Assembly (NCBI RefSeq): GCF_003006155.1
Contig: NZ_CP023559.1
Coordinates: 3,224,001-3,288,000 of the forward strand
Reading direction: 5' to 3'
Source of the DNA: Salinicola tamaricis
GTDB lineage: Bacteria; Pseudomonadota; Gammaproteobacteria; Pseudomonadales; Halomonadaceae
Length of the DNA stretch: 64,000 nt
In this document: one piece after another, positions 37,201-47,380 of the stretch
Layout of the letters: each line of letters begins with the position of its first letter
How positions within the stretch are numbered: the stretch's first letter is position 1
Made by a program: the position numbers and the translations under genes
Notes under the pieces: generated by a model
What the model was told of the DNA's origin: nothing
Databases searched by the model: none
The model's input: only the letters and a program-made list of their open reading frames with translations

Positions 37201-39106
37201 CGCCCAGGTCGAGCAGCGCCTGGCCGAGCACACCCCCGAGCGCGAACGTCTGGCGCGGGAGTTCGAGACCCACGGCGAAGGCTGGCTGGCGGCGGAGCGC
37301 TTCGCCAGTGCCGGCGGTGTCGAACGTCTGGAGGAGATCGACGCCAGCCTCGCGGCGGTGGCCGAGGAGGCAGCGGAACTCGAGGAGACCTTGGCCGAGC
37401 TGACGCTGGAGAGCGAGGCGCTGGACGCACGACGCGACAGCCATCGCGAGCAACTGCGCCAGCTGTTCGCCGACGGTGAGCGCGAGCGTCTGCGCCGCCT
37501 GGCGGCGTTCGTCGCCGAGGGCGGCCCCGGCTTCATGGCAGCAGGCCGAGCAGCGCGAGGCGCGCTGCAGGCCGCTCTGACCGCGACCAGTCGGCGCGCC
37601 GACTTCGATTTCGAGCGCATTCGCGCCTTCCTTGACGTGCGCGACGAGAAGGGCGGCAACCGCACCCTGGAGCGCGATATTGGGCGGCTCAAGCAGACGC
37701 TCAAGGAGACCCGCGACAAGCGCCGCCACAACGGCCGTGAGCAGGAAACGCTGGAGAGCCGTCTGGCGCGCCACCAGCAGGCGCTCAATATCACCGACCA
37801 GCTCGCCGTGGCTTGGCTCGAAGTGCTGCGCCAGCTGCCCGAGGGCTGGGCCGAGCGCGCCCTGGCCGATGCCGGCGCCGGCTGGCCGCAGGACCACGAC
37901 GAGGCCGAACGCCTCGACGCCGCGCTGGCCGACTGGCGGCGCTGGGCGCACGCCTCGCTCGACCCTGAAGATAGCGAGGCCTTCGACCCGGTGGCGTTCG
38001 AAACTTGCCAGCAGACCCTGCTCGACGGCTTGGGCGGGCTCAATCTGGGCGAACGCGCGCGCAATCGCGAGCGCCAGGCCCGCGATGTCACCGCGCGTGA
38101 GAAGGCGCTGGCGCTGTCGCTGGAAGCGGCCAGCGCCAGCCGGCTGTTCAACGAGTCAGAGCGCGCGCGTCTGGGCACCCTGGAAGGGGTCAGCCACGCG
38201 GCGCTGGAGTCCTTGCGCGGTCTCCACCGTCAGTTGCAGGGACAGCTCGACGAGCACCGTACTCGGGTCGCCCGGTTGCACACCTCGCGTGAGCAGATCG
38301 AGGACACTCTGGTCGAACGTCTGAGTTCGATCATCATCGATGCCGCCGGCAATCTCGAGATCCTCAAGCGGGTGGCGAGCCGCTCGAGCGACGGCGGTGC
38401 CTACTTCGAGGTCAAGGCGGCGCTGATCGCCGACGACGCTGTGCGCGAGCTGATCCAGCAGCTGCTGGCGGACATCGACGCCCACCTGGCGGTGCAGCGG
38501 CGGCGTCTGGAGCAGTCCGGCGAGGCTGCCCAGAACAAGGGCGGGCGCGACGACGAGCTGACCCGGCAGATTCGCCGGCGTATCTATCGTGGGCTGTTCC
38601 AGGCGGTGAGTATCCGCATCAAGCACGATGCCATCCGCCCACACGGGCGGCTGTTCTCGCTCAACGAGGACATGTCGGAAGGACAGCGCGAGGCGGTATC
38701 GCTGATGTGGCTGGTCAAGCTCTCGGAGTTCGCCATCGAGCGCGAGCTGCGCGAGCTGCCGGGAACCCACAAGCGCCGCGCGCGGGCCAGCCGCGAGAGC
38801 GTGATCCTGCTCGACGGGCTGTTCTCCAAGCTCTCCCACCGGCGTCTAATCCAGGACTCGCTGGAGTCGTTGCGCAACACCCGCGGGCGCTTCCAGATGA
38901 TCGGGCTGATCCACAACCCCAACTACGAGAACGACCCGAGCATCTTCCCCACCTACCTGGTGGGCAGCGTGATCGGCGGCCAGCAGGGGCAGGGTGGGCA
39001 CGTCATCGTGCGCGACGGGCGCCAGGTCGCCCCCGAGGAGACCGGGCGCGGCAGCGGTGAGGCGAGCCTGTTCGGCATCCACGTCACGCCGGCCACCGCG
39101 GAGTAG
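34212..39106 (+). CDS. mksB: Very large SMC-like ATPase, MukB/MksB (JetC)-type (frameshifted)
   Basis: Repaired length is about 1631 aa, longer than MukB (1486) and much longer than typical MksB. Walker A is at 43-51 (MENGFGKTT, Lys49), with Met in place of the usual first Gly. Long coiled coils flank a globular insert (about 315-470) and a mid-protein domain near 815-900 (LFAPVVEGEAAAREAAQCLI, VPVLEGERLRATLARG) that fits a hinge. The C-terminal head has an ABC-signature-like LNEDMSEGQREAVSLMWLVK, a Walker B-like VILLDGLFSKLSHRRLI where Gly replaces the catalytic Glu, and a switch-like MIGLIHNPNYEND. Frame changes near 34832 and 36035 are errors. Start overlaps mksE. Confidence 0.75.
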
Positions 39107-39122
39107 TGGCTAGAGACTGACG

Positions 39123-39153
39123 GCTGTGCGGCCTCGGCGAGAGGCCGCGCAGC
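39123..39153. terminator. Hairpin between convergent mksB and cfa
   Basis: A 13-bp stem with one G-T pair (GCTGTGCGGCCTC with GAGGCCGCGCAGC) and a 5-base loop lies 16 bp after mksB. No T run is present on either side. Confidence 0.6.
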
Positions 39154-39194
39154 GTGACACTCGGTTCAGCGCAGTACGCAGTTCAGCACCTGGC

Positions 39195-40346
39195 TCAGCG
39201 CGGGGCATCGTAGCGGCCCTGGCGCGCGTGCGAGAACACCACCTGCCACAGCTGTAGCTCGCGGGCGCGAAAGGCCCCGGCGCAGGCGCCCAGATAGTAG
39301 AGGAACATGCGCTTGACGCGCTCGCTGTAGTGATCGGCGATCTCGTGCCAGTGGTGGAGCAGGTTCTCCTGCCACGCCATCAGGGTGGTGTCGTAATCCG
39401 GGCCGAAGTTCTGCCAATCCTCCATCACCAGCTTGCCCTCGCTGGCATCACTGATCTGCTGTACCGAGGGCAGCACGCCATTGGGGAAGATGTACTTGTT
39501 GATCCAGGGGTCGGCGCTCACCTCGTTGGTGTTGGAGCCGATGGTGTGCAGCATGAACAGCCCGCCCGGCTTGAGCAGCCGCGTGACGGTGTCGAAATAG
39601 GTGGCGTAGTTGCGCTGGCCGACGTGCTCGAACATGCCGATCGAGACGATGCGGTCGAATTCGCCGTCGAGATCGCGGTAATCCTCCAGCAGAATCTCCA
39701 CCGGTAGTGCCGCGCAGCGCTCGCGGGCGAGCTTGGCCTGCTCCTCGGAGATGGTGATGCCGGTCACTTCGACGCCATAGTGGCGCGCGGCGTGCTCGGC
39801 AAAACTGCCCCAGCCGCAGCCGATGTCGAGCACCCGCATGCCCGGTTCGAGCGCCAGCTTGCGGCAGGCCAGGTCGAGCTTGGCGACTTGGGCCTGGTGC
39901 AGCGTGGTCGCCTGTTTCCAGTAGGCGCAGGAGTAGCACAGGGTGGCATCGAGCATGCGCGTGAACAGGTCGTTGCCGAGATCGTAGTGCTCGCGGCCGA
40001 CGATATAGGCGCGCGCCTTGCTCTGCAGGTTCATGAAGCTCGAGCGCAGCCGGTAGAGCAGCCGCCCCGCGGGCGTGTGGGCGGCGCCGCCGAGCCCGTG
40101 GCGCAGCAGGCGGTGCATCATCTCGTCGATGCGTTCGCACTCCCACCAGCCATCCATGTAGGCTTCGCCGAAGCCGATCGAGCCCTGTCGCACGATGCGC
40201 GCGAACAGATCGGGGTGGTGGACACGAATGTCCCAAGGCTGGCTGCCGTTGAGGGTGACGCCGGAACCTTCGAGCATCTTCTCGATGGTGTGGCGGGCGC
40301 GGGTATCGGGTAGTGCCACGGGGGCCATGGGTGAATTACTGATCAT
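39195..40346 (-). CDS. cfa: Cyclopropane-fatty-acyl-phospholipid synthase
   Basis: Intact, 383 aa from ATG 40346, which follows GAGGAACG; E. coli Cfa is 382 aa. Cfa adds a methylene group from SAM to double bonds of membrane phospholipids, usually on entry to stationary phase or under acid and salt stress. Motifs are GFGEAYMDGWWECERIDEMM, EHYDLGNDLFTRMLDATLCY SCAYW, the SAM loop VLDIGCGWGSFAEHAARHYG, IVSIGMFEHVGQRNYATYF and KYIFPNGVLPSVQQI. Divergent from the next gene across a 391 bp gap. Confidence 0.95.
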   Translation of the reverse strand: MISNSPMAPVALPDTRARHTIEKMLEGSGVTLNGSQPWDIRVHHPDLFARIVRQGSIGFGEAYMDGWWECERIDEMMHRLLRHGLGGAAHTPAGRLLYRLRSSFMNLQSKARAYIVGREHYDLGNDLFTRMLDATLCYSCAYWKQATTLHQAQVAKLDLACRKLALEPGMRVLDIGCGWGSFAEHAARHYGVEVTGITISEEQAKLARERCAALPVEILLEDYRDLDGEFDRIVSIGMFEHVGQRNYATYFDTVTRLLKPGGLFMLHTIGSNTNEVSADPWINKYIFPNGVLPSVQQISDASEGKLVMEDWQNFGPDYDTTLMAWQENLLHHWHEIADHYSERVKRMFLYYLGACAGAFRARELQLWQVVFSHARQGRYDAPR

Positions 40347-40737
40347 CGTCGTTCCTCGCATGGAGCGCGTGGCGCTCCCCCGGCCGCACGGCGATGCCAG
40401 GGCGTACATGCGATGAAAGCCGAGAGGGAGAGGCATGAGATGACGCGAGTGACGGCCTATCCCGGTTGGCGTCTCGATTCGCCTAAAACGACCCGAGCGA
40501 TGAACGATGGCGGATGAGGAGCGGTGTGGCGCCTGTTCCCTAAGCGTTACCCGGTGGCGACCGGTGCCACCGGGCAATTACATTGCGTGCTAACTTCTTT
40601 ACCCTTCTTAGCGTAGCGCGCCTGGACGATTATTCCAGCTCTTCGTTGGGGATTGGTGACGCCAGGCTTTCTCTTCTGCGTCACCGGCATCGGCAGGGCA
40701 CGCGTCGAGTGCTAGTCTCGGCCTGAAAGGGCCGGCG
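40347..40737. other. Non-coding gap between cfa and the thiamine-binding-type gene
   Basis: This 391 bp gap serves two divergent promoters. It holds one inverted repeat, CCCGGTGGC (40550-40558) with GCCACCGGG (40566-40574), close to the middle. No gene or riboswitch was recognised. Confidence 0.5.
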
Positions 40738-41157
40738 ATGATGACCGTCGACATCCGCATATCCGAACGAGCGACGACTATGAGCAGTGACGATATTAAA
40801 AGCGACATGAACGACGAGCGCCAGGCGTCCATGCAGGTGATCGTGGACCTCTGCGTGGTGCCTCTGGGCGTCGGTGTCTCGGTATCCGAGTACGTGGCAG
40901 CGTGTCAGCGGGTGATCGAGGCCTCGGGGCTCGGCTACCGCATGCATGCCTACGGCACCAATATCGAAGGGCCTTGGGACGCGGTGATGGCAGTGGTCAA
41001 GGCGTGCCATGAGCGCGTTCACGCCATGGGTGCGCCACGCATCACCACCACGCTGAAACTGGGTACCCGCACCGACCGCGAGCAGCGCATGGACGACAAG
41101 GTCGCGAGCGTCGAGACGCGCCTGCGCGCCTCTGCCCCGGGCGGTTCCAAAACGTAG
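40738..41157 (+). CDS. MTH1187/YkoF-like thiamine-binding family protein
   Basis: Up to 139 aa. The core MQVIVDLCVVPLGVGVSVSE followed by VIEASGLGYRMHAYGTNIEG and ITTTLKLGTRTDREQRMDDK is the ferredoxin-like MTH1187 fold, members of which bind thiamine or thiamine precursors, or are of unknown function. The ATG at 40738 has the best ribosome site (GAAAGG, 7 nt), but family members often start at the Met at 40831, so the N-terminal 31 residues are uncertain. No thiamine genes adjoin it. Confidence 0.75.
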   Translation: MMTVDIRISERATTMSSDDIKSDMNDERQASMQVIVDLCVVPLGVGVSVSEYVAACQRVIEASGLGYRMHAYGTNIEGPWDAVMAVVKACHERVHAMGAPRITTTLKLGTRTDREQRMDDKVASVETRLRASAPGGSKT

Positions 41158-41226
41158 CCTCGGCAGCGCCTGGCGGCGTGCCCGCCACGCTGGCGACTGA
41201 CAGCGGTCGGTGTCGGGCAGCGGCTC

Positions 41227-41260
41227 AAAAAAATCGGCCCCGGGCGAGCGCGCCGGGGCC
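41227..41260 (-). terminator. Terminator for the lipoprotein gene
   Basis: On the minus strand GGCCCCGGCG and CGCCCGGGGCC pair around a 4-base loop, followed by GATTTTTTT. It lies 25 bp after the stop of the minus-strand gene. Confidence 0.85.
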
Positions 41261-41284
41261 TGAGTCTCAGGGGGTGTCAGTCGT

Positions 41285-41664
41285 TCAGCGGCAGCGGATG
41301 GTCCAGGTCGCCTTGTAGCCATCGCCTTCCTGGGTGGCCGCCTGCAGCTCGGTATCTTCGTTGACCGTGGCGCCCTCCATCTGGGCATTGACCTCGGCCG
41401 CCTTTCTGGCGCCATCGTTGGGTCCGAGGATCTGCTGCTTGACGATCACGAACTCCTCACGATCTTCGGACTCGCACTGCTCCAGGGCACGCTCCTTGGC
41501 GTTCTCCAGCGCCTCGTCCTGATCGTCGCCCAGGCCGGTGACCACGTACTGCGAGCTGTCCTTCTCCAGTGAGCTGCTGTCGCTGGCGCAACCGGCCAGG
41601 GCGGTCAGCGAGAGGCCGGCGGCGAGGGCGATCAGCAGACGTTGTCGAGAGTCGGAAGGGTCAT
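41285..41664 (-). CDS. Small lipoprotein of unknown function (one frameshift near the start)
   Basis: The open frame alone begins inside the protein. Reading upstream, an ATG at 41664 with a strong AAGGAGA site is in register if one base is restored near 41647; the span then is 127 codons. This gives a lipoprotein signal, LLIALAAGLSLTALAGCASD, with lipobox LAGC. The mature part is acidic and helical (DQDEALENAKERALEQCESE) and ends ATQEGDGYKATWTIRCR. The two Cys in CESE and near the C-terminus might pair. Function unknown. Confidence 0.7.
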
Positions 41665-41836
41665 ATCACATTCTCCTTGTGCACAAATTACGGTATCTCA
41701 TCCGGGTACCGATAAGGTTGAGTCTAGATGCTCGCGCCGTCTTCGCAAGTCATTGGAAAATCTCGGAAAAACGTTGCCAAATAGCGACACTTCAGGGGCG
41801 TTGCGCAAGTTTCGCTGCTGATATGAGTCGCACCGA

Positions 41837-42737
41837 TTAACCGCTGGCGCTTGTCGACGCCTCCATGGCAGCAGCCAGTCGTCGCTGGCGGAAAACAGGT
41901 GGACGGTGAGCGCGTCCAGCAGCTCGCCGCCGTGGCGCCAAAGTGCCAGTAGAGCGGCACGTCCAGCGGCCGGCCGGGATCGAGATCGACCAGGTCGCCG
42001 CGCTCGAGGGTGGTCTGCGCCTGGCACTCCGGGATCAGCGCATAGCCGATGCCCGCCAGCACCATGTGCAGTACTCCCTCGGATGACGGGCACAGATGGT
42101 GGGGGAAGGGCTCCTTGAAGCCCTGGCTGTCGAGGTAGCGCTGCTGCAGGCGGTCGTCGGGGCCATAGAGAATCGCCGGTGCCCGCGCCAGCGCCTGGGT
42201 CGAGACACCCTCAGGGAAATAGCGCTCGGCGAAGCCGGGGCTAGCGGTGACCCGGTAGCGCATGTGCCCCAGCGGGCGCGAACGGGCGCCCTGGACCGGA
42301 CGCGCGGTGGCGCAGATGCAGCCGGCGACCTCGCCATCGCGCATGCGTCGCAGGGCTACCTCCTGGTCGTCGACCACCAGATCGAGCAGCACCCCGCGCG
42401 GTGGCAGAAGTCACCGATGGTCGGCGCCCACCAGGTCGCCAGGCTGTCGGCGTTGATCGCCAGACGCAGGCGCTGGGTGCCCTCGCCCAGGGCAGGGATG
42501 CGGTCGAGCAGATCGTGCTCGAGCAGACGCACCTGCTGGGCGTGATTGAGCAAGCGCTGGCCCAGCGGCGTGGGTAGCAGGCGCGGTGTACGCACCACCG
42601 GCTGACCGACGCGCCTCGAGCAGCTTGATGCGTTGCGACACCGCCGACTGGGTCAGATTGAGCTGCTGCGCCCCGCGTTCGAACCCGCCCTGGTCGACGA
42701 TCGCCGCGAGGGCTTCGAGTAGCTTGTAGTCGAGCAT
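41837..42737 (-). CDS. argP: LysR-type regulator ArgP (frameshifted)
   Basis: ArgP (IciA) activates the arginine exporter gene argO and responds to Arg and Lys. The N-terminus is [20 protein letters not shown] then [20 protein letters not shown], the ArgP-type helix-turn-helix. The effector domain includes [16 protein letters not shown] and [20 protein letters not shown], plus [13 protein letters not shown]. Frame changes fall near 42608, 42405 and 41935. The end is uncertain: I place the stop at 41837, assuming one more lost base after DDWLLPW, which matches the family length of about 300 aa. The divergent argO gene supports the name. Confidence 0.82.
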
Positions 42738-42829
42738 TAGCGTTCCTAATGATTCATTAGGGTTTTACTTCAATTAATAGAGCATAGCACGCCATTCTGC
42801 GGGCCTCTGCCCATCTCAGGACCCGTGAC

Positions 42830-43473
42830 ATGAACCTCTCCCTCGACGCCGGATTCACCCCTGGCACGCCCCTGCTGCGCCGCTTGTCGTCTCACTGCTG
42901 CAGGGGTTGATCGGGCCGGGTTGATCGTGGCGATCGGTGCCCAGAACGCCTTCGTTTCTGCGTCAGGGGTTGCGCCAGGAGTACGCGCTACGGGTGGCGG
43001 CGATCTGCGCGCTGTGCGATCTGGCGTTGATCGCCGTCGGCGTGGCGGGGTTCGCGCCGCTGCTGGCACGAAACCCGCTTTGATGCAGCTGGCGCGCTGG
43101 GGTGGGGTCGCCTGGCTCTGCTCAGGCGTGGCTGGCGCTGGGGCGCGCGCGCCGTCCGCAGGTGCTGTCGCCGGCGGCAGGGGGCGGCGACATGCACGCC
43201 GGTGGTGCTGGCGACCCTCGGCGTGACGCTGCTGAACCCGCATGTCTATCTCGATACTCTGGTAATGCTGGGATTGATCGGCAGCCAGCAGGCGAGCCCG
43301 CCGGCCTTCGTCGCCGGTGCTGCCATGGCCTCGCTGGTCTGGTTCTCTGTCTGGTGGTGGGGTTGGCCCAGTGGTTGGCGCCACGCCTGCGCGACCCGCG
43401 CTGGTGGCGCGGCATCGACCTCGGCGTGGCGCTGGTGATGCTGTGGGTGGCGCTGCATCTGGCGCTGGGCTGA
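42830..43473 (+). CDS. argO: Arginine exporter ArgO, LysE family (frameshifted)
   Basis: ArgO exports arginine (and canavanine). The start at 42830 follows AGGA and gives MNLSLDAGFTPG. After repair it reads GLIVAIGAQNAFVLRQGLRQ, the hallmark LysE motif, then ALCDLALIAVGVAGFAPLLA, VVLATLGVTLLNPHVYLDTL (second hallmark) and MLGLIGSQQASPPAFVAGAA, ending LVMLWVALHLALG. At least five indels lie between 42890 and 43380. Repaired length is about 216 aa, as usual. It is divergent from argP, the known arrangement of this regulated pair. Confidence 0.85.
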
Positions 43474-43522
43474 CGGCACGGCCGGCAGCGAGGCCTCGCC
43501 CCATGCCGTCCGCCGCCGCACC

Positions 43523-44889
43523 TCAGCCGATCTGGATATCGCCGCGCGCGTAGCGCACGCCGCGGGCCCGCCGCGTGGCCAGGAAGTAACCTACCGAGAG
43601 TGGCCCCACACGCCCCAGCAGCATGGTCAGCCCGAGCAGGAATTGACCCGGCAGCGAGAGATCGCTGGTGACGCCGCGCGACAGCCCCACGGTGCCGAAG
43701 GCGCGAGACGGTCTCGAAGGCGAGATCCAGAAACGGTTTGTCGGCGTCGGTGATGGTCAGCCCGAACAGTGCCAGCACCACCAGCAGTACCCCCGCCAGG
43801 GCCACGGTGATCGCCTTGATCACCGTCTCCTGGGGGATCGAGCGGCCGAACGCCGTGGGCTGCTCGGTGTTGCGGTAGAAGGCGCGGGCGGTCAGCAGCA
43901 GCACCACGAAGGTGGTGATCTTGATCCCGCTGGCGGTGGAGCTGGAACCGGCACCGATGAACATCAGCACCATGGTCAGCAGCGTCGAGGCGTTGGTGAG
44001 CGACCCGGTATCGAGGGTATTGAAGCCCGCGGTACGCGGGGTGACGGCCTGGAACCAGCAGCCTGGACCCGGCCGAAGATATCGCCGATGGCGCCCAGCG
44101 TCTTGGGATTCGACCACTCAGCCCGAGCAGGATGGCGGTGGCGATCAGGTTGAGCCACAGCGTGGCCAGCAGTACCACCTTGGTCTGCATTGCCAGGCGC
44201 GACCAGCGGCGCTGGCGGTAGATATCGCTGACCACCACGAAGCCCAGGCCGCCGACAATGAACAGCAGCGTGATCACGCCGTTGACCAGCGGGTCGTCGA
44301 CCTCGCCCATGAGACTGTCGGACCAGGTCGAGAAGCCGGCGTTGTTGAACGCCGAGACGGCGTGGAACAGGCTGTTCCACAGGCCCAGGCGCCAGCCGTA
44401 CTCGGGCACCCAGTGAGCGGCCAGCAGCGCGGTGCCCAGGCTCTCCACCAGCAGCGCGAACAGGATCACCAGATTGACCAGATGGCGCACGTCGCTGAAG
44501 GCGATCTCGCCGAGGGCTTCGCGCACCAGGTTCTGCTGCTGGATCGGCAGGCGCGCGCCGATCAGCAGTACCGTCAGTGCGGCGAAGGTCATGAAGCCGA
44601 GGCCACCGATCTGGATCAGGACCAGCAGCACCGCCTGGCCGGTGAAGGTGAGATCGTGGCCGACGTCGATCACGCTGAGACCGGTCACGGTGACCGCCGA
44701 GGTCGCGGTGAACAGCGCCTCGTGCCAGGCCAGCGGGCGCACCGCGCTGCCCGGCAGCCACAGCAGCAGCGCTCCCAGCGCGCACAGCAGGGCGAAGCCG
44801 AGCAGCAGCACCTCGGGCGGTGACAGGCGCAGAACGCTACCGTGGGGGGCCCGGCGCAGCGGTTTGCGCAGGCGTTGCCAGCGTCTCAT
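43523..44889 (-). CDS. ktrB: K+ uptake channel subunit KtrB (TrkH/KtrB family, frameshifted)
   Basis: This is the membrane subunit of a Na+-dependent K+ uptake system. The four-repeat pore layout is visible: ATSAVTVTGLSVIDVG (first filter), FHAVSAFNNAGFSTWSD (second), AVTPRTAGFNTLDTGSLTNA (third), and FETVSAFGTVGLSRGVTSDL (fourth, after repair near 43700). Another repair is needed near 44070-44120, and the end at 43523 gives RGDIQIG. Length is about 455 aa, nearer KtrB than the 480-aa TrkH. Pairing with a single-unit KtrA downstream of its own promoter supports Ktr. Confidence 0.85.
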
Positions 44890-44932
44890 CGGCGTACCCC
44901 CATGTGGCGGACGGTAGCCCGCGGCACGCCGC

Positions 44933-45589
44933 TCATATCTGTTTGCCGATTTCGCGCAGGGCGTCGAGATCGCCCATCAGTACCAGGTTGTCGCCGGCCT
45001 GCAGCGTGGTGTCGTCGGCGGGGTTCTGGATCACCTCTTCGCCGCGCTTGATCGCCACCAGGAACAGCGAGTCCCGGTCGATCGCCAGTTCGGCCACGCT
45101 CTTGCAGTTGTCGACCAGCCGTTCGGTGGTCTCGACCTCGACGATGAACTGGCGCTCACCGAGACGGATGAAATCGACCATGGCGTGGTAGTTGAGGCTC
45201 TCCGCCACGCGCACGCCGGCGTCGTATTCCGGGTAGATGACGCGGTCGGCGCCGAGACGCTTGAGCAGCTTGTAGTGGGCGTCGCTGTGCGCCTTGGCCC
45301 AGATCTCCTTGGCCCCCAGCTCCTTGACGTGCAGGGTGCAGATCACACTCGCCTCGAGGTTGCCGTCGACATCGATCACCACCGCGTCGTAGGACTCCAG
45401 CGACAGCTCGGCGAGCGCCTTTTCGTCGGTGAGATCGGCGATCACGGCGTGGTCGAGCAGGTCCGAGAGCGCGTCGACCCGCGTTTCGTCGCGATCGACG
45501 CCGAGAATCTGGTTCTGATGACGCTTGAGCTCGCGGGCCACGGTGCTGCCGAAATAGCCCAGGCCGAGAATGGCGAATTGCCGGGACAT
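44933..45589 (-). CDS. ktrA: K+ uptake regulatory subunit KtrA (RCK domain)
   Basis: Intact, 218 aa, half the size of two-unit TrkA, so KtrA. The nucleotide-binding fold starts FAILGLGYFGSTVARELKRH with the acidic end in ILGVDRDETRVDALSDLLDH. Further RCK features are DATDEKALAEL-type AVIADLTDEKALAELSLES and IWAKAHSDAHYKLLKRLGAD. The C-terminal TrkA_C domain ends DNLVLMGDLDALREIGKQI. ATP or NAD(H) binding gates the KtrB pore. It lies 43 bp upstream of ktrB. Confidence 0.9.
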   Translation of the reverse strand: MSRQFAILGLGYFGSTVARELKRHQNQILGVDRDETRVDALSDLLDHAVIADLTDEKALAELSLESYDAVVIDVDGNLEASVICTLHVKELGAKEIWAKAHSDAHYKLLKRLGADRVIYPEYDAGVRVAESLNYHAMVDFIRLGERQFIVEVETTERLVDNCKSVAELAIDRDSLFLVAIKRGEEVIQNPADDTTLQAGDNLVLMGDLDALREIGKQI

Positions 45590-45846
45590 CGATCACTCCT
45601 CGTATCGTCCGCCACGGTGCGGACGCAGACCCGCAGCTTGGCACAAGCCGCGACATCGGCCAAACCGCGGCAGGCACTGCCAAGCTCTGATAGGTGATCC
45701 CGAGCGCCGAGAGGCACGGCTGTCGCATCGGCGCCGAGCCGACGGTACAATCCCCGCCGCATTTTCGCAGGCGCGGCCATCGGGACCGTGTCATCGCGCT
45801 CCATTCGCTGCCTGGTCCGTCAGGCGCGCTTTGCGTTCGAGGAATC

Positions 45847-47297
45847 ATGACCGACACCGCACCCACCAAGACCCTCTGGCTCGGCCGTTGGGGTTTCGTG
45901 CTCGCCGCCACCGGCTCCTCCGTGGGCCTGGGCAACATCTGGAAATTCCCCTACATGACCGGCGAGTACGGCGGCGGCGCTTTCGTGCTGGTCTATCTGC
46001 TGTGCATCGCTGCCATCGGCGTCCCGGTGATGATGGCCGAGATCGCCCTCGGCCGTCGTGGCCGCGGCAGCCCGGTGGATGCGATCCGCCGGGTAGCACG
46101 GGAGTCGGGTCGCAGCGGGCTGTGGTCGGCTTTCGGCTGGATGGCGATGCTGTGCGGCTTCATGGTGCTGTCGTTCTACGTGGTGGTCGCCGGCTGGTCG
46201 GTCTCTTATCTGTGGAAGGCGGTCACCGGTGGGCTGCAGGCGGATAGCGTCGACGGTATGGCGGCGATCTTCGCCGACAACAACGCCAACCCCTGGAACC
46301 TGGGCTTCTGGAGCACCCTGGTGACGATCGCCACCATGGCGATCGTCGGCAAGGGTGTGCAGGCGGGGATCGAGCGCAGCGTGCGCTGGATGATGCCCGG
46401 GCTGGTGGTGATGCTGGCGATCATGATCGTCTATGCGCTGTTCAGCGGCGGCTTCGGCGCGGGCTTCCACTTCCTCTTCGCCTTCGATCCGCAGAAGCTG
46501 ACCGGGCCTGCGGTACTCGCGGCGATGGGACACGCTTTCTTCACCCTGTCGCTGGCCTCCGGAGCGATCCTGACCTATGGCGCCTACCTGCCGGCGCAGC
46601 AGTCGATCGGCCGTACCACCCTGACGGTGGCGCTCTGCGACACCCTGGTCGCGCTGATGGCGGGACTGGCGATCTTCCCGGTGATCTTCGCCAACGGCAT
46701 GGACCCGGCCTCCGGCCAGAGCTGATCTTCATGAGCCTGCCGCTGGCGTTCGCGCAGATGCCGTTCGGCGGCGTGGTGGAAGTGGTGTTCTTCCTGATGC
46801 TGGCGGTGGCGGCGCTGACCTCGGCGATCTCGATGATCGAGGCGACCGTGGCCTGGCTCAACCAGAGCCATGGCATGGCCCGGCGACGTGCCGCCTGGGG
46901 CGTGGGGATCGTGCTGTGGCTGGTGAGCACGCTGGCGATGCTGTCGTTCAACATCGGTGCCGACTGGACCCTGGCGGGCAAGACCGTGTTCGACTGGCTC
47001 GACTTCCTCACCTCACGCCTGATGATGCCGCTCGGCGGGCTGGGCACGGCGCTGCTGGCCGGTTTCGTGCTGCGGCGTGAAGTGGTGCGCGAGGAGCTGG
47101 GGCTGCCTGGCGGCGCGTTCGCGCTGTGGCAGTTCGTGATCCGCTATGTCAGCCCGCTGGCGATCCTGGTGGTGTTCCTGGATGCGCTGGGCTGGCTGGG
47201 CGCCGGCTTCGACCTGCGCTGGGTCGCGGCGATCCTGCTGGTGGCGCTGATCGGCGAGATCGCGCTGGGCCGCGCGACGCAGCGTCAGGCGTCGTAA
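45847..47297 (+). CDS. Neurotransmitter:sodium symporter family (NSS) transporter (one frameshift)
   Basis: A Na+-coupled amino acid-type transporter of the LeuT fold. ATG 45847 follows GAGGAAT. The diagnostic first segment is GFVLAATGSSVGLGNIWKFP, then YMTGEYGGGAFVLVYLLCIA and AEIALGRRGRGSPVDAIRRV. The sixth helix has FFTLSLASGAILTYGAYLP. One lost G near 46722 breaks the frame at DPASGPELIFMSLPLAFAQM, and the rest is clean. About 484 aa, some 11-12 helices. Substrate unknown. Confidence 0.88.
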
Positions 47298-47328
47298 GAC
47301 AAATCGAGTGGGGCAGATCTCTTGAGAA

Positions 47329-47363
47329 GCTCTCTGCGCCGCGGGGCTCGCGGCGCAGAGAGC
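47329..47363. terminator. Bidirectional hairpin between NSS and SIMPL genes
   Basis: A perfect 14-bp stem, GCTCTCTGCGCCGC with GCGGCGCAGAGAGC, has a 7-base loop. It lies 31 bp after the transporter stop and 17 bp before the end of the convergent gene. Confidence 0.8.
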
Positions 47364-47380
47364 GGGCTCGACCGGCAGTG

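Noticed and set aside
31859..39106. Complete Wadjet defence system
   Set aside because: Wadjet needs JetD; the genes on either side are sulP and cfa, with no TOPRIM protein in the window.
40347..40737. Thiamine (TPP) riboswitch before the thiamine-binding-type gene
   Set aside because: The conserved CUGAGA and GCGnAGGGA blocks of the TPP class were not found in this gap.
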